A stretch of 22,357 nt of DNA from Alphaproteobacteria bacterium (GTDB taxonomy: Bacteria; Pseudomonadota; Alphaproteobacteria; Micavibrionales; UBA1664), in NCBI GenBank assembly GCA_018969935.1, contig JAGWXJ010000013.1, positions 1 to 22,357 on the forward strand, given 5' to 3'. Positions 1 through 6,931 of the stretch are shown here, in pieces (the stretch's first letter is position 1; each line of letters begins with the position of its first letter). The notes under the pieces are model-generated. The model did not search any database and had not been told where the DNA came from. It saw only the letters and a list, made by a program, of their open reading frames with translations. The position numbers were made by a program, and so were the translations under genes.

Positions 1-762
1 ACTTTGGTGGGCCACCCAGTTCAGGCGCCGTTTGGCCAGCACATCTTTAACGGCGGGGTCATTTACGGCATTTTCTGCTGTAACCGGTATGTATCCGGCC
101 TTGGAAATCGCTTTATCCATCGCCTTCTCGTTCACGCGTTTGCTGCGGTCAAAGAAAGCCGCTGAAGCCGCGAAAGACAGGATTTTAGCCACGTTTTCCG
201 CAAGGTCGCCGTCGAGGTGCTGCAGCAGGTTACAGCAATCAACCAGATCAAACGGCTTCTCCGGTGTATAATCCCTGAAATCCATGGCTGGCAAGGCCGT
301 CACGCGGGCATGGATGTCATCGCGTATCTTGAAAGCGTATTTCCCTTGCGGCTCCATCATGTGGATAGCGCTGTCGGGGAAGGGCCGCAGCATATCAAGC
401 GGATAAAGGTTGTCGCGCAGCACATTGAGGAAGGGCTGGTGGATATCGGTGGTCACGATGCTGGCTTTGCCGGCGTTATAAAACGCGCCCTTCAGTTCAC
501 CCATCATGGCAAAACTGAGTGGCGCGCACCCGACGGAAGAAGGTACGCAAAACAATGAAACATCGCGGCCTGCCTTGGTTTCATTGGCCATATGCCCCAT
601 GATGCGGCGCTGGAATTGCGGTTGCCTGAAAAACCCTGTGGTGCCCACAAGCTTGGTGCCGTCAGCACCCACAGCGCCGATGCGGAAGGGCATGTAATCC
701 CCATGGCCTCGCTCGAACGCAATGCCGCGCCAGACTTCCGATAAGGTTTTTTCAGCCATCAT
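1..762 (-). CDS. CheR-like SAM-dependent methyltransferase, partial (3' end beyond window)
   Basis: This reading frame is open for 254 codons from an ATG at 762 to the left edge without a stop, so the C-terminus is missing. A second ATG follows immediately at 759, and no clear ribosome binding site decides between them. The layout resembles CheR-type methyltransferases: a TTGFFRQPQF segment near residues 41-50 (compare T-x-FFR in CheR), then SVGCAPLSFAM around 76-86 where CheR has a GEEPYS-type SAM loop, then an acidic strand end IVTTD, and FDLVDCCNLLQHLD near 177-190 in the place of the CheR FD-x-I-x-CRNVLIYF motif. The GEE signature is not conserved, so methylation of chemoreceptor glutamates is not assured. 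No chemotaxis genes are visible nearby. It is transcribed divergently from the VOC gene. The methyltransferase fold is a reasonable inference; the substrate is unknown. Confidence 0.6.
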   Translation of the reverse strand, partial: MMAEKTLSEVWRGIAFERGHGDYMPFRIGAVGADGTKLVGTTGFFRQPQFQRRIMGHMANETKAGRDVSLFCVPSSVGCAPLSFAMMGELKGAFYNAGKASIVTTDIHQPFLNVLRDNLYPLDMLRPFPDSAIHMMEPQGKYAFKIRDDIHARVTALPAMDFRDYTPEKPFDLVDCCNLLQHLDGDLAENVAKILSFAASAAFFDRSKRVNEKAMDKAISKAGYIPVTAENAVNDPAVKDVLAKRRLNWVAHQS

Positions 763-857
763 GGGTACTGTTTTACCATAAAAAATTATGAAAAATCAAA
801 TTATTGGACTATCTGGATGGGCCCTTGCCGTACGCGTGAGCTTGCAAAAAAATATAA

Positions 858-1346
858 ATGGAATACCTGAACCATATGATCCATCCGCTTACACGCATTG
901 GCCACGTGCATCTTAAAGTGGCGGACCTCGATAAGGCGCTGGCCTTCTATAACGGCGTTCTGGGTTTCGAGATAACCCAAAAAATCGGCAACAGCGCCGC
1001 CTTTCTCTCAGCTGGGGGGTACCATCACCATATCGGCCTCAATACATGGGAGAGTAAGGGTGGCAAGGCCCCGCCATCAGGCACAACGGGGCTTTACCAC
1101 ACAGCCATTTTGTACCCCACAAGGGCAGCGCTGGCCGATGCCCTGCGCAAATTGATAGCAGCAAACTACCCGCTTGAAGGTGCAGCCGACCACGGTGTGT
1201 CCGAGGCCCTGTACCTGCGCGACCCCGATGATAACGGCGTAGAATTGTATTGGGATAAACCCGAGGCCGAATGGCCGCGCGACGCTGCCGGCCACCTTAA
1301 AATGGTGACCGACAGGCTCGACTTGGAAGATCTTATAAAGGCCTAG
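858..1346 (+). CDS. VOC family protein (glyoxalase / extradiol dioxygenase-like)
   Basis: A 162-residue protein of the vicinal-oxygen-chelate fold. The first half begins TRIGHVHLKVADLDKALAFY, the usual opening beta-alpha element with a metal-ligand histidine, and leads into GVLGFEI. A second module carries LYHTAILYPTR with another candidate ligand histidine, and the end has LRDPDDNGVELYWDKP, where the glutamate is the usual third ligand. The length and the DPDDNGVELYWD ending resemble catechol 2,3-dioxygenase-like (CatE-type) VOC proteins, but the family also includes isomerases and resistance proteins, so the substrate is not assigned. The ATG at 858 sits inside a TATAAA-like box (853-858). 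The in-frame ATG at 876, giving an MIHPLTRIGH start, is an equally good or better start. Its TAG stop interlocks with the stop of the convergent RcnB-like gene at 1343-1346 (CTAG). Confidence 0.85.
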   Translation: MEYLNHMIHPLTRIGHVHLKVADLDKALAFYNGVLGFEITQKIGNSAAFLSAGGYHHHIGLNTWESKGGKAPPSGTTGLYHTAILYPTRAALADALRKLIAANYPLEGAADHGVSEALYLRDPDDNGVELYWDKPEAEWPRDAAGHLKMVTDRLDLEDLIKA

Positions 1347-1846
1347 CCGTCTACTGCCGAAAGCAGCGTGACGGCATCAATCACCTTCTTCGTGGCTTCC
1401 GATATCAGCAGCACGTCTTTGTCTACGCGCACATACTGGTAACCCACTGGCACGGGGTCTAGGCGTACCAGCAGTGATGATGGTACGGGGTAATAAACAA
1501 CATCCGGCGGCAATATCTGGCCTACCACATAACGCGTATGGCCAGGGGGTACACAGCCGTTATGCTTTTTGGCAAGGCCCGGGGGGCAATGCCCACGGTA
1601 ATCATCATAGATGTACTGGCGGATGACATCGCGGTTATCTGCATTGATCAGAATGACGGTATTGTTTGACCTGCGCCAGTAGCGGCCGTCATCATCGTCG
1701 TCATTGAAGCGGTATTCGCGGCTGTAGTGTTTGGACTCGTGCTTGTCCTTGCCGTGGCCACGCCCTTTGTCATCTGCAAATGCAGAAGCGCTAGCGGTCG
1801 TAAACAACAGAGCCGTGAAAACGAGTATTTTGAGTGTCTTGTTCAT
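1343..1846 (-). CDS. RcnB-like periplasmic protein
   Basis: The 167-residue protein starts at the ATG at 1846, which has a good ribosome binding site (GAGGTAG) just upstream. The longer frame reaching back into the terminator region is not credible as coding. Residues 1-24 form a signal peptide (KTLKILVFTALLF core, SAFA cleavage site), so the product should be exported. It continues with a charged, histidine- and aspartate-rich stretch including five consecutive Asp at about 49-53, then CPPGLAKKHNGCVPPG (87-102) and a C-terminal GYQYVRVDKDVLLISEATKKVIDAV. The PPG-x-AKK motif and the Y-x-V-x-D-x-LLI-x-x-x-x-x-VI tail are typical of the RcnB family, named for E. coli RcnB in nickel/cobalt homeostasis. 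Many such proteins are uncharacterised, so metal handling is inferred from the family only. It converges on the VOC gene and lies downstream of the groEL terminator. Confidence 0.65.
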   Translation of the reverse strand: MNKTLKILVFTALLFTTASASAFADDKGRGHGKDKHESKHYSREYRFNDDDDDGRYWRRSNNTVILINADNRDVIRQYIYDDYRGHCPPGLAKKHNGCVPPGHTRYVVGQILPPDVVYYPVPSSLLVRLDPVPVGYQYVRVDKDVLLISEATKKVIDAVTLLSAVDG

Positions 1847-1903
1847 AGTGTCTACCTCGCAAATGTTGCTTATAAGAACGTTTGAGCGAGGCAATATGTT
1901 CCA

Positions 1904-1936
1904 ACAAAAAAAGGCCCCTTTTGGGGGCCTTTTTGT
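1904..1936 (-). terminator. Rho-independent terminator of groESL
   Basis: Read on the minus strand, the sequence forms a G/C-rich stem (GGCCCC paired with GGGGCC around an AAAA loop; plus-strand arms at 1913-1918 and 1923-1929) followed by a run of seven T. It lies about 20 bases beyond the groEL stop codon and before the RcnB-like gene. A T tract also follows the stem on the plus strand, so it could work in both directions. Confidence 0.88.
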
Positions 1937-1952
1937 GGAATTTTCAGGGTGA

Positions 1953-3596
1953 TTAGAAGTCCATGTCACCCATGCCGCCCATACCGCCGGCAGGCATTGC
2001 AGGTGCTTTTTTATCTTCAGGGGCTTCAAAAATCATGGCCTCGGTGGTGATGAGGAGCGAAGCCACGGATGATGCATCCTGAAGGGCCGTACGCACAACC
2101 TTCACGGGGTCGATGATACCGGCCTTCACCATGTTGACGTACTCGCCGTTCTGCGCGTTGAAGCCGAAAGATGTGTCTTTCTGGTCAAGCAGTTTGCCAA
2201 CAACAACGGAACCTTCGGAACCGGCGTTCTCGGCAATCTGGCGCACAGGGGCTTGCAGGGCGCGGCGGATGATATCAATGCCAACTTGCTGGTCATTGTT
2301 GTCACCTTTGAGGCCTTCAAGGGCTTTGGTTGCGTACAGCAGCGCAACGCCGCCGCCTGCAATCACGCCTTCTTCAACAGCGGCGCGGGTTGCGTGCATG
2401 GCATCGTCAACGCGGTCCTTTTTCTCTTTCACTTCAACTTCCGTGGCACCGCCAACGCGGATAACGGCAACACCGCCAGCCAGCTTGGCCAGACGCTCTT
2501 GCAGTTTCTCGCGGTCGTAGTCCGAGGTTGTTTCCTCGATCTGCGCACGGATTTGTTTGACGCGGGCTTCAATACCGGCTTTCGGGCCAGCACCGTCGAT
2601 GATGGTCGTATCCTCTTTCGTGATGCGCACGGTCTTGGCTTTGCCAAGCATTTGCGGGGTCACGTTCTCCATCTTGATGCCGAGGTCTTCGGAAATCAGC
2701 TGGCCGTTGGTGAGGATCGCGATATCTTCCAGCATGGCTTTGCGGCGGTCGCCAAAGCCGGGGGCTTTGACAGCAGCAACCTTGAGGCCGCCACGCAGCT
2801 TGTTGACCACGAGGGTCGCCAGCGCTTCGCCTTCAACGTCTTCCGCGATGATGAGAAGCGGGCGGCCCGATTGGACAACAGCTTCAAGAACGGGGAGGAT
2901 GGGTTGCAGGCCGGAGAGTTTTTTCTCGACGATCATGATGAACGGGTTTTCAAGCTCGCACACCATTTTATCGGCGTTGGTGATGAAGTACGGGCTGATG
3001 TAGCCGCGGTCGAACTGCATGCCTTCAACGACATCCAGTTCCGAATCCATCGACTTGGCTTCTTCAACCGTAATCACGCCCTCTTTGCCGACTTTATCCA
3101 TCGCTTCGGCAATCTTGCTTGCGATGTCTTCGTCGCCGTTGGCCGATACAAGCGCAATTTGCTTGATTTCGTTGTTGCCTTTGACGGCCGTACCGCGTTT
3201 TTTGATGTCTTCGACAACAGCAGCGACAGCCTTGTCGATACCGCGTTTGAGGTCCATCGGGTTCATGCCTGCTGCAACAGCCTTCACGCCTTCGCGCACG
3301 ATGCACTGGGCAAGCACGGTGGCCGTGGTGGTGCCGTCACCGGAGTGGTCGGCTTGCTTGGAAGCGACTTCGCGGATGAGCTGGGCGCCGATGTTGCGGC
3401 GTTTGTCTTTAAGTTCGATTTCCTTCGCAACCGTCACGCCGTCCTTGGTGGAACGGGGGGCGCCGAAGGATTTTTCGATAAGCACGTTACGGCCTTTGGG
3501 GCCAAGCGTCACTTTGACGGCGTTGGCAATGATATCCACGCCGTTGAGCAGTTCTTCACGGGCATCCGTAGAGAAAAGTACATTCTTTGCTGCCAT
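1953..3596 (-). CDS. groEL: Chaperonin GroEL (Hsp60, 60 kDa subunit)
   Basis: The 547-residue protein is the normal full length for GroEL. It forms the double-ring cytosolic folding chamber that works with GroES and ATP. Landmarks include the MAAKNVLFSTDAREELLNGV start, VTLGPKGRNV near residues 29-38 for nucleotide binding, GDGTTTATVLAQ near 86-97 with the catalytic-site aspartate, APGFGDRRKAML in the apical domain, and the C-terminal GGMGGMGDMDF tail. A strong AAGGAGAA ribosome binding site precedes the ATG at 3596. The gene follows groES after 32 bases with no terminator between, so the two form the classic operon, driven from the promoter and CIRCE upstream of groES. All long frames on the opposite strand here are shadows of this gene. 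Confidence 0.98.
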   Translation of the reverse strand: MAAKNVLFSTDAREELLNGVDIIANAVKVTLGPKGRNVLIEKSFGAPRSTKDGVTVAKEIELKDKRRNIGAQLIREVASKQADHSGDGTTTATVLAQCIVREGVKAVAAGMNPMDLKRGIDKAVAAVVEDIKKRGTAVKGNNEIKQIALVSANGDEDIASKIAEAMDKVGKEGVITVEEAKSMDSELDVVEGMQFDRGYISPYFITNADKMVCELENPFIMIVEKKLSGLQPILPVLEAVVQSGRPLLIIAEDVEGEALATLVVNKLRGGLKVAAVKAPGFGDRRKAMLEDIAILTNGQLISEDLGIKMENVTPQMLGKAKTVRITKEDTTIIDGAGPKAGIEARVKQIRAQIEETTSDYDREKLQERLAKLAGGVAVIRVGGATEVEVKEKKDRVDDAMHATRAAVEEGVIAGGGVALLYATKALEGLKGDNNDQQVGIDIIRRALQAPVRQIAENAGSEGSVVVGKLLDQKDTSFGFNAQNGEYVNMVKAGIIDPVKVVRTALQDASSVASLLITTEAMIFEAPEDKKAPAMPAGGMGGMGDMDF

Positions 3597-3628
3597 GATA
3601 ATTCTCCTTAATTTCGGTTGTCAGATGG

Positions 3629-3931
3629 TTAGGCCGCGATGACGCCGACGATGTCGGACTCTTTCATCACAAGGTATTCTTTGCCGTCGATGGTCACTTC
3701 GGTGCCTGCCCATTTCGAGAACAGCACACGGTCACCGGCTTTGACATCGAGGGGAACGACTTTGCCGCTTTCATCGCGCAGGCCCGTGCCCACGGCGACA
3801 ATCTCGCCTTCCATCGGTTTTTCCTTTGCCGTATCGGGGATGATGATACCGCCGGCCGTTTTTTCTTCCTGCTCGATGCGACGCAGAAGAACGCGGTCAT
3901 GCAAAGGGCGAAATTTCAAGGTCTTGGACAT
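3629..3931 (-). CDS. groES: Co-chaperonin GroES (Hsp10)
   Basis: The 100-residue protein is the heptameric lid of the GroEL chamber. It shows FRPLHDRVLLRRIEQEEKTAGGIIIPDTAKEKP at the N-terminus, which includes the mobile loop (GGIIIPD) that contacts GroEL, and the family motifs VPLDVKAGDRVLFSKW and EYLVMKESDIVGVI at the C-terminus. The start at 3931 has a canonical AAGGAGT site (3938-3944, minus strand). It is first in the groESL operon, immediately downstream of a CIRCE operator and a sigma-32-type promoter. Confidence 0.98.
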   Translation of the reverse strand: MSKTLKFRPLHDRVLLRRIEQEEKTAGGIIIPDTAKEKPMEGEIVAVGTGLRDESGKVVPLDVKAGDRVLFSKWAGTEVTIDGKEYLVMKESDIVGVIAA

Positions 3932-3970
3932 TGATAGACTCCTTGGTCTTTCTTTCGTTTGGGTTGGTTA

Positions 3971-3997
3971 CTGGCACTCCCCGTAGGCGAGTGCTAA
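3971..3997 (-). promoter_or_regulatory. CIRCE operator (HrcA binding site) upstream of groESL
   Basis: Read on the minus strand this is TTAGCACTC, nine bases, GAGTGCCAG. The first arm matches the CIRCE consensus exactly and the second matches seven of nine positions (consensus GAGTGCTAA). CIRCE is the operator of the heat-shock repressor HrcA. The site falls just downstream of the predicted -10 box, so bound repressor would block initiation. HrcA itself is not in the window. Confidence 0.93.
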
Positions 3998-4005
3998 CAG
4001 CAGCG

Positions 4006-4037
4006 TTATATAGGCGCTCTATCCCATAAATTTCAAG
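4006..4037 (-). promoter_or_regulatory. RpoH (sigma-32)-type heat-shock promoter of groESL
   Basis: On the minus strand CTTGAAA (4031-4037) is followed after 16 bases by CCTATATAA (4006-4014). This fits the alphaproteobacterial RpoH pattern (CTTGAA, then C-Y-TAT-N-T). Transcription would start near 3999, at the edge of the CIRCE operator. groESL therefore appears to have both positive control by RpoH and negative control by HrcA. The promoter begins within ten bases of the stop of the upstream HAD gene. Confidence 0.78.
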
Positions 4038-4044
4038 TGCAATT

Positions 4045-4713
4045 TTAGGGTATGATTCCTAAAAAACGGGCCAGATCGTCGCGGGTTTCCACAATATGGC
4101 TGGGCTTCTGGTTGGCAAGGCGCTGGGCATCATGCGCCCCCCATGTAACCCCGCAAGTGGTGGCACCGGCCCCTGAACCCATACCCATATCGGCCTCGGC
4201 ATCCCCCACAACGCACACCTGCGGCCCACTGGGCAGGCCGATCTTCTCAAGGCACACAAGCACGGTATCGGGTGCGGGCTTGTAAGCCTTCACTAGGTCA
4301 GAGCCCACAATCGCATCAAGATAGGGCAGCAGGCCTGCATACTCGCAGCTATGGACGGCAGGTGCCGTTTCCTTGCTGGTAGCAACGCCTGTTTTAATCC
4401 CGCGCGTCTTGAGTGCGGCCAAAATATCCGCAATACCGTCAAAGGCCTTCAGGTGCCCGCTTTCAACAAGGCGTTTGAAACGCATACGGTAATCCGCAAA
4501 CACGGCCTTGGCGTCATGGGCTTCAAACGCGGGCCCTGCAAGCTTGGGGAAATACACCTCGATGGGGATGCCCATATACGCAATGATTTCAGCTTTAGTG
4601 GGGGTAGGGAATTTGAAGTGCTGGAACGTTTCGATAGCCGACTGCGCAACAAGGCTTCCGGAATCCACCAAAGTGCCGTCTAGGTCAAAAATAACCGCTT
4701 CAAATCGCTGCAT
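4045..4713 (-). CDS. HAD-superfamily hydrolase, phosphoglycolate phosphatase-like
   Basis: A 222-residue cytosolic phosphatase of the HAD superfamily with all four motifs. Motif I is VIFDLDGTLVDS near residues 8-19, with the nucleophile D10 and acid/base D12. Motif II is GVATSKE. The lysine of motif III lies in VKAYKPAPD. Motif IV is VVGDAEADM, which holds the magnesium-binding acidic pair. The helical cap inserted after motif I and the overall length fit the Gph/PGP-like subfamily that includes phosphoglycolate phosphatase and pyrophosphatase PpaX. The substrate cannot be fixed from sequence. I chose the ATG at 4713 (MQRFEAVIF); a TTG two codons upstream is also possible and neither has a strong ribosome binding site. 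It is divergent from usg across a region containing a CtrA-type site, and its 3' end abuts the groESL promoter. Confidence 0.88.
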   Translation of the reverse strand: MQRFEAVIFDLDGTLVDSGSLVAQSAIETFQHFKFPTPTKAEIIAYMGIPIEVYFPKLAGPAFEAHDAKAVFADYRMRFKRLVESGHLKAFDGIADILAALKTRGIKTGVATSKETAPAVHSCEYAGLLPYLDAIVGSDLVKAYKPAPDTVLVCLEKIGLPSGPQVCVVGDAEADMGMGSGAGATTCGVTWGAHDAQRLANQKPSHIVETRDDLARFLGIIP

Positions 4714-4756
4714 AACCAAGGGGTGTAAGATGGTGGCGGGGTTACGTCAACCGCAG

Positions 4757-4772
4757 TTAACAAAGAGTTAAC
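4757..4772 (+). promoter_or_regulatory. CtrA-type binding site (TTAA-N7-TTAAC)
   Basis: The sequence TTAA-CAAAGAG-TTAAC matches exactly the consensus of CtrA, the alphaproteobacterial cell-cycle response regulator. It can also be read as two GTTAAC palindromes (4756-4761 and 4767-4772) one helical turn apart. It lies in the 103-base divergent region between the HAD gene and usg, about 45 bases before the usg start, close to where a regulator would touch a usg promoter. Binding is inferred from the motif alone. Confidence 0.6.
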
Positions 4773-4816
4773 GGGTTATCAGTCAAAATGGATGAATACG
4801 CATTGGGAGGACCCTG

Positions 4817-5080
4817 ATGACCGAGATAGAAGTCCAGCTGAACAACTTCCGCCTCACAACGGCGGAGATCTTCTATCACATGCCCGACCACCCCGACATT
4901 TTGCAAACGTTCATCTGGCAGGATTACGACCTCGCACCGCGATACCCCGTACTCAATCGTTTCTTGGGCTTCTGGGTCGAGAAAATCGAGGGTCGCCTCC
5001 ACAGCGTTTATGTCGCCCACCGTAAACTCATTACCCCCGCCGAAATCAGGACCGCCGATAGCGAATACCTGATTCACTAG
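4817..5080 (+). CDS. usg: Usg family protein
   Basis: An 87-residue protein of the Usg family, small soluble proteins common in alphaproteobacteria and named as an ORF upstream of a gene in the tryptophan synthase region; their biochemical role is not established. Recognisable family segments are LTTAEIFYHMPDHP (near residues 13-26), TFIWQDYDLAPRYP (31-44) and LHSVYVAHRKLITPAE (near 61-76). A strong GGGAGG ribosome binding site at 4805-4810 fixes the ATG at 4817. It is the first plus-strand gene of a short series with the RsmC-like methyltransferase and the SIMPL protein, and a CtrA-type site precedes it. No trp genes are visible nearby. Confidence 0.88.
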   Translation: MTEIEVQLNNFRLTTAEIFYHMPDHPDILQTFIWQDYDLAPRYPVLNRFLGFWVEKIEGRLHSVYVAHRKLITPAEIRTADSEYLIH

Positions 5081-5113
5081 ACGCCCGCGCATTTTTCGCT
5101 ACAGTACGCCGCC

Positions 5114-6088
5114 ATGCGTGGCTGTGATGTTTTATCCGATGCTCTGGAATACGCCTTGGCCCAAATCGGTGGCGCCAAAATGCCCGTGGCTGCCCTCAAT
5201 GCAACAGGTCACGAACCGCAAGAATGGGTGAAACAATCCAATCACGCTTGTAACAAACTACAAAGCACAATAAACGGTGTATTTAGCACAGTATTAGTAC
5301 GTGCAACCCGCCAAATTGACCAGACTTTAGGCCTTATTGCTGTGGCCACCCGGCTTTCCGCCCCCAACGGCACCATTTTGGTAGCGCAGGAAAATACGCA
5401 CGGAGCCACTGGCCTCGAAAAAAAGGTGAAGGAAGCATGCCCAACCCTGTCCACAGTCATTAAATACAAGTGCAGGGTCCTGATTTTACCCTCAAATGAG
5501 GTCGAAAATGCCAAAATAGGGGTCTGGGAAGCCAAATCTGGGGTCCAAAAGCACCTTCAGACAGGTTTTTGGACGTGCCCGGGCCTCTTTTCATGGGATA
5601 GGCCCGATCCTGCCTCGCAACTGCTTTTAGCGCATTTACCCCCAACATTAGGGGATATTGGGGCTGATTTAGGGTGCGGATACGGGTATTTGACTACCCA
5701 TTTGGCAAAAATGAAGGGGGTAAAGGCCATTTTTGCCATGGATGATGACCAAAAAGCGGTCGAATGCTGCCAAAAAAACATGGAATCCATGCAAAATACC
5801 CCCGAGTTCCATATTTTATGGCGTGATGCTACCCAAAATCATCCCGATATCCCGCCTCTTGATTTTATCGTCATGAACCCACCTTTTCATGATCAGCAGC
5901 ACGAAAATCGTGAATTAGGCCAAAAATTCTGCAATTCGGCCATGAAAATGCTGAAATCGGGTGGGATGCTCTATCTTGTCGCCAACAGGCACATGCCATA
6001 CGAAGCAATCTTGGAAAAGGCTGCGCGTAAGGTTACCTTGCTGGCCGATGTAAACGGATTCAAAGTTCTGGCAACGGAGGCCACATGA
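5114..6088 (+). CDS. RsmC/RlmG-like rRNA guanine-N2 methyltransferase
   Basis: A 324-residue class I SAM-dependent methyltransferase. The C-terminal catalytic half contains PGLFSWDRPDPASQLLL (about 155-171), ADLGCGYGYLTTHLA as the SAM-binding loop (about 182-196), FIVMNPPFHD as the NPPF catalytic motif of N2-guanine methyltransferases (about 255-264), and LVANRHMPYEAILE and GFKVLATEA near the end. These follow E. coli RsmC (16S rRNA m2G1207) in order and wording. The N-terminal half would be the degenerate duplicate domain that positions RNA; it looks diverged and shorter than in E. coli. The specific rRNA position is inferred, and RlmG-type activity is possible. The gene is visibly more A/T-rich than its neighbours, with many CCAAAA runs. 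Its stop overlaps the next start (ATGA at 6085-6088), implying translational coupling with the SIMPL gene. Confidence 0.8.
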   Translation: MRGCDVLSDALEYALAQIGGAKMPVAALNATGHEPQEWVKQSNHACNKLQSTINGVFSTVLVRATRQIDQTLGLIAVATRLSAPNGTILVAQENTHGATGLEKKVKEACPTLSTVIKYKCRVLILPSNEVENAKIGVWEAKSGVQKHLQTGFWTCPGLFSWDRPDPASQLLLAHLPPTLGDIGADLGCGYGYLTTHLAKMKGVKAIFAMDDDQKAVECCQKNMESMQNTPEFHILWRDATQNHPDIPPLDFIVMNPPFHDQQHENRELGQKFCNSAMKMLKSGGMLYLVANRHMPYEAILEKAARKVTLLADVNGFKVLATEAT

Positions 6089-6798
6089 ACAACACCACAA
6101 ATATAATGGCAGCTTTCTTCCTCTCACTCGGTGTTGCCGTAGCGGGTTACCTCGTCAGCGACGGCCTTATTCACCTGCGCGGCGGCGAGCGCGCGGTATC
6201 CGTCCGCGGCGTATCCGAACGCGATGTAAAGGCAGATACTGCCATCTGGCCCATCCAGTATACCGTCACCGATAACGACCTGACCGCCGCCCAAAAGGCG
6301 CTGGATGACCAAGGCAAAAAAGTCGAGGAATTCCTGAAAAAACAAGGGCTTCCTGAAACAGAAGTCCGCGTCCAGCGCGTCGATGTAACCGACCTTCTGG
6401 CCCAGCAATACCGCCCGGAAAACATTGATAACGGCCGCTACATCCTGACAAAGACATACATGGTCCGTACAAATAATGTGGATTTGGTAGATACGATGTT
6501 CCGCAACGTCGGTGACCTGATTGCCAGCGGCGTTATCCTGACGCAAGGCCAAGGCCCGTCCTACATGTTCACAAAATTGAACGACATCAAGCCGACAATG
6601 ATTGCCGAAGCCACGAAATCCGCCCGTGAGGCTGCCCAGAAGTTTGCCGAGGATTCAGGGGCCAACGTAGGCGACATCAAAAACGCCTACCAAGGCCTGT
6701 TCCAGATAAACGCGAGGGATGATGATAACGCCCCTGAAAGCGGCGTGATAGACAAGCGTGTGCGCGTGGTCACGACGGTCGAGTACTACCTCGATTAA
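6085..6798 (+). CDS. SIMPL domain-containing protein (DUF541, YggE-like)
   Basis: A 237-residue protein with an N-terminal membrane segment or signal (about residues 6-29) and a periplasmic SIMPL domain. The domain opens with AVSVRGVSERDVKADTAIWPIQYTV, the typical V-x-G-x-x-x-x-x-V-x-x-D-x-A motif. It then has a long KALDDQGKKVEEFLKKQG helix, and ends with RVVTTVEYYLD, the usual V-x-V-x-YxL closing strand. SIMPL proteins such as E. coli YggE and bacterial BP26 are envelope proteins linked to oxidative stress or channel-like assemblies; no enzymatic activity is established. It is translationally coupled to the preceding methyltransferase gene by an ATGA overlap. No terminator is obvious before the type IVB secretion operon 133 bases further on. 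Confidence 0.85.
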   Translation: MNNTTNIMAAFFLSLGVAVAGYLVSDGLIHLRGGERAVSVRGVSERDVKADTAIWPIQYTVTDNDLTAAQKALDDQGKKVEEFLKKQGLPETEVRVQRVDVTDLLAQQYRPENIDNGRYILTKTYMVRTNNVDLVDTMFRNVGDLIASGVILTQGQGPSYMFTKLNDIKPTMIAEATKSAREAAQKFAEDSGANVGDIKNAYQGLFQINARDDDNAPESGVIDKRVRVVTTVEYYLD

Positions 6799-6812
6799 AA
6801 ATCCCTAAAAGT

Positions 6813-6827
6813 TTAAACAATATTTAA
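6813..6827 (+). promoter_or_regulatory. CtrA-like site (TTAA-N7-TTAA) upstream of the Dot/Icm operon
   Basis: TTAA-ACAATAT-TTAA matches the two half-sites and spacing of the CtrA consensus but ends in T rather than C. It lies in the 133-base A/T-rich gap before the secretion operon, about 105 bases upstream of the first start codon. A weak candidate sigma-70-type promoter follows (TTGCAT 6874-6879, 18 bases, TTTAAT 6898-6903). The A/T richness makes a chance match more likely here than at 4757. Confidence 0.4.
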
Positions 6828-6931
6828 TACAATCCTCCTATTATTGATGTGAGGTTAGGGAAAATCATAGTGTTTGCATTTCAGGCAAATTCTATGTTTT
6901 AATAAAGAAAAACAAGAGGGTGTGACCGAAA

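Noticed and set aside
32..697. Plus-strand frames of 60-110 codons at the left edge
   Set aside because: They lie opposite a single uninterrupted minus-strand frame with methyltransferase-like motifs and are low-complexity shadows.
1847..2029. N-terminal extension of the RcnB-like protein through the groEL terminator
   Set aside because: A signal peptide and a good ribosome binding site place the start at 1846; the extension would be translated from terminator and groEL sequence.
2253..3611. 452-codon plus-strand frame and several shorter ones across groEL
   Set aside because: They are antisense to an unmistakable groEL. Long open antisense frames are a by-product of its codon usage, and the translation has no recognisable domain.
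4757..5092. 111-codon minus-strand frame opposite usg
   Set aside because: The plus-strand protein is clearly Usg, with a strong ribosome binding site; the minus frame has no family features.
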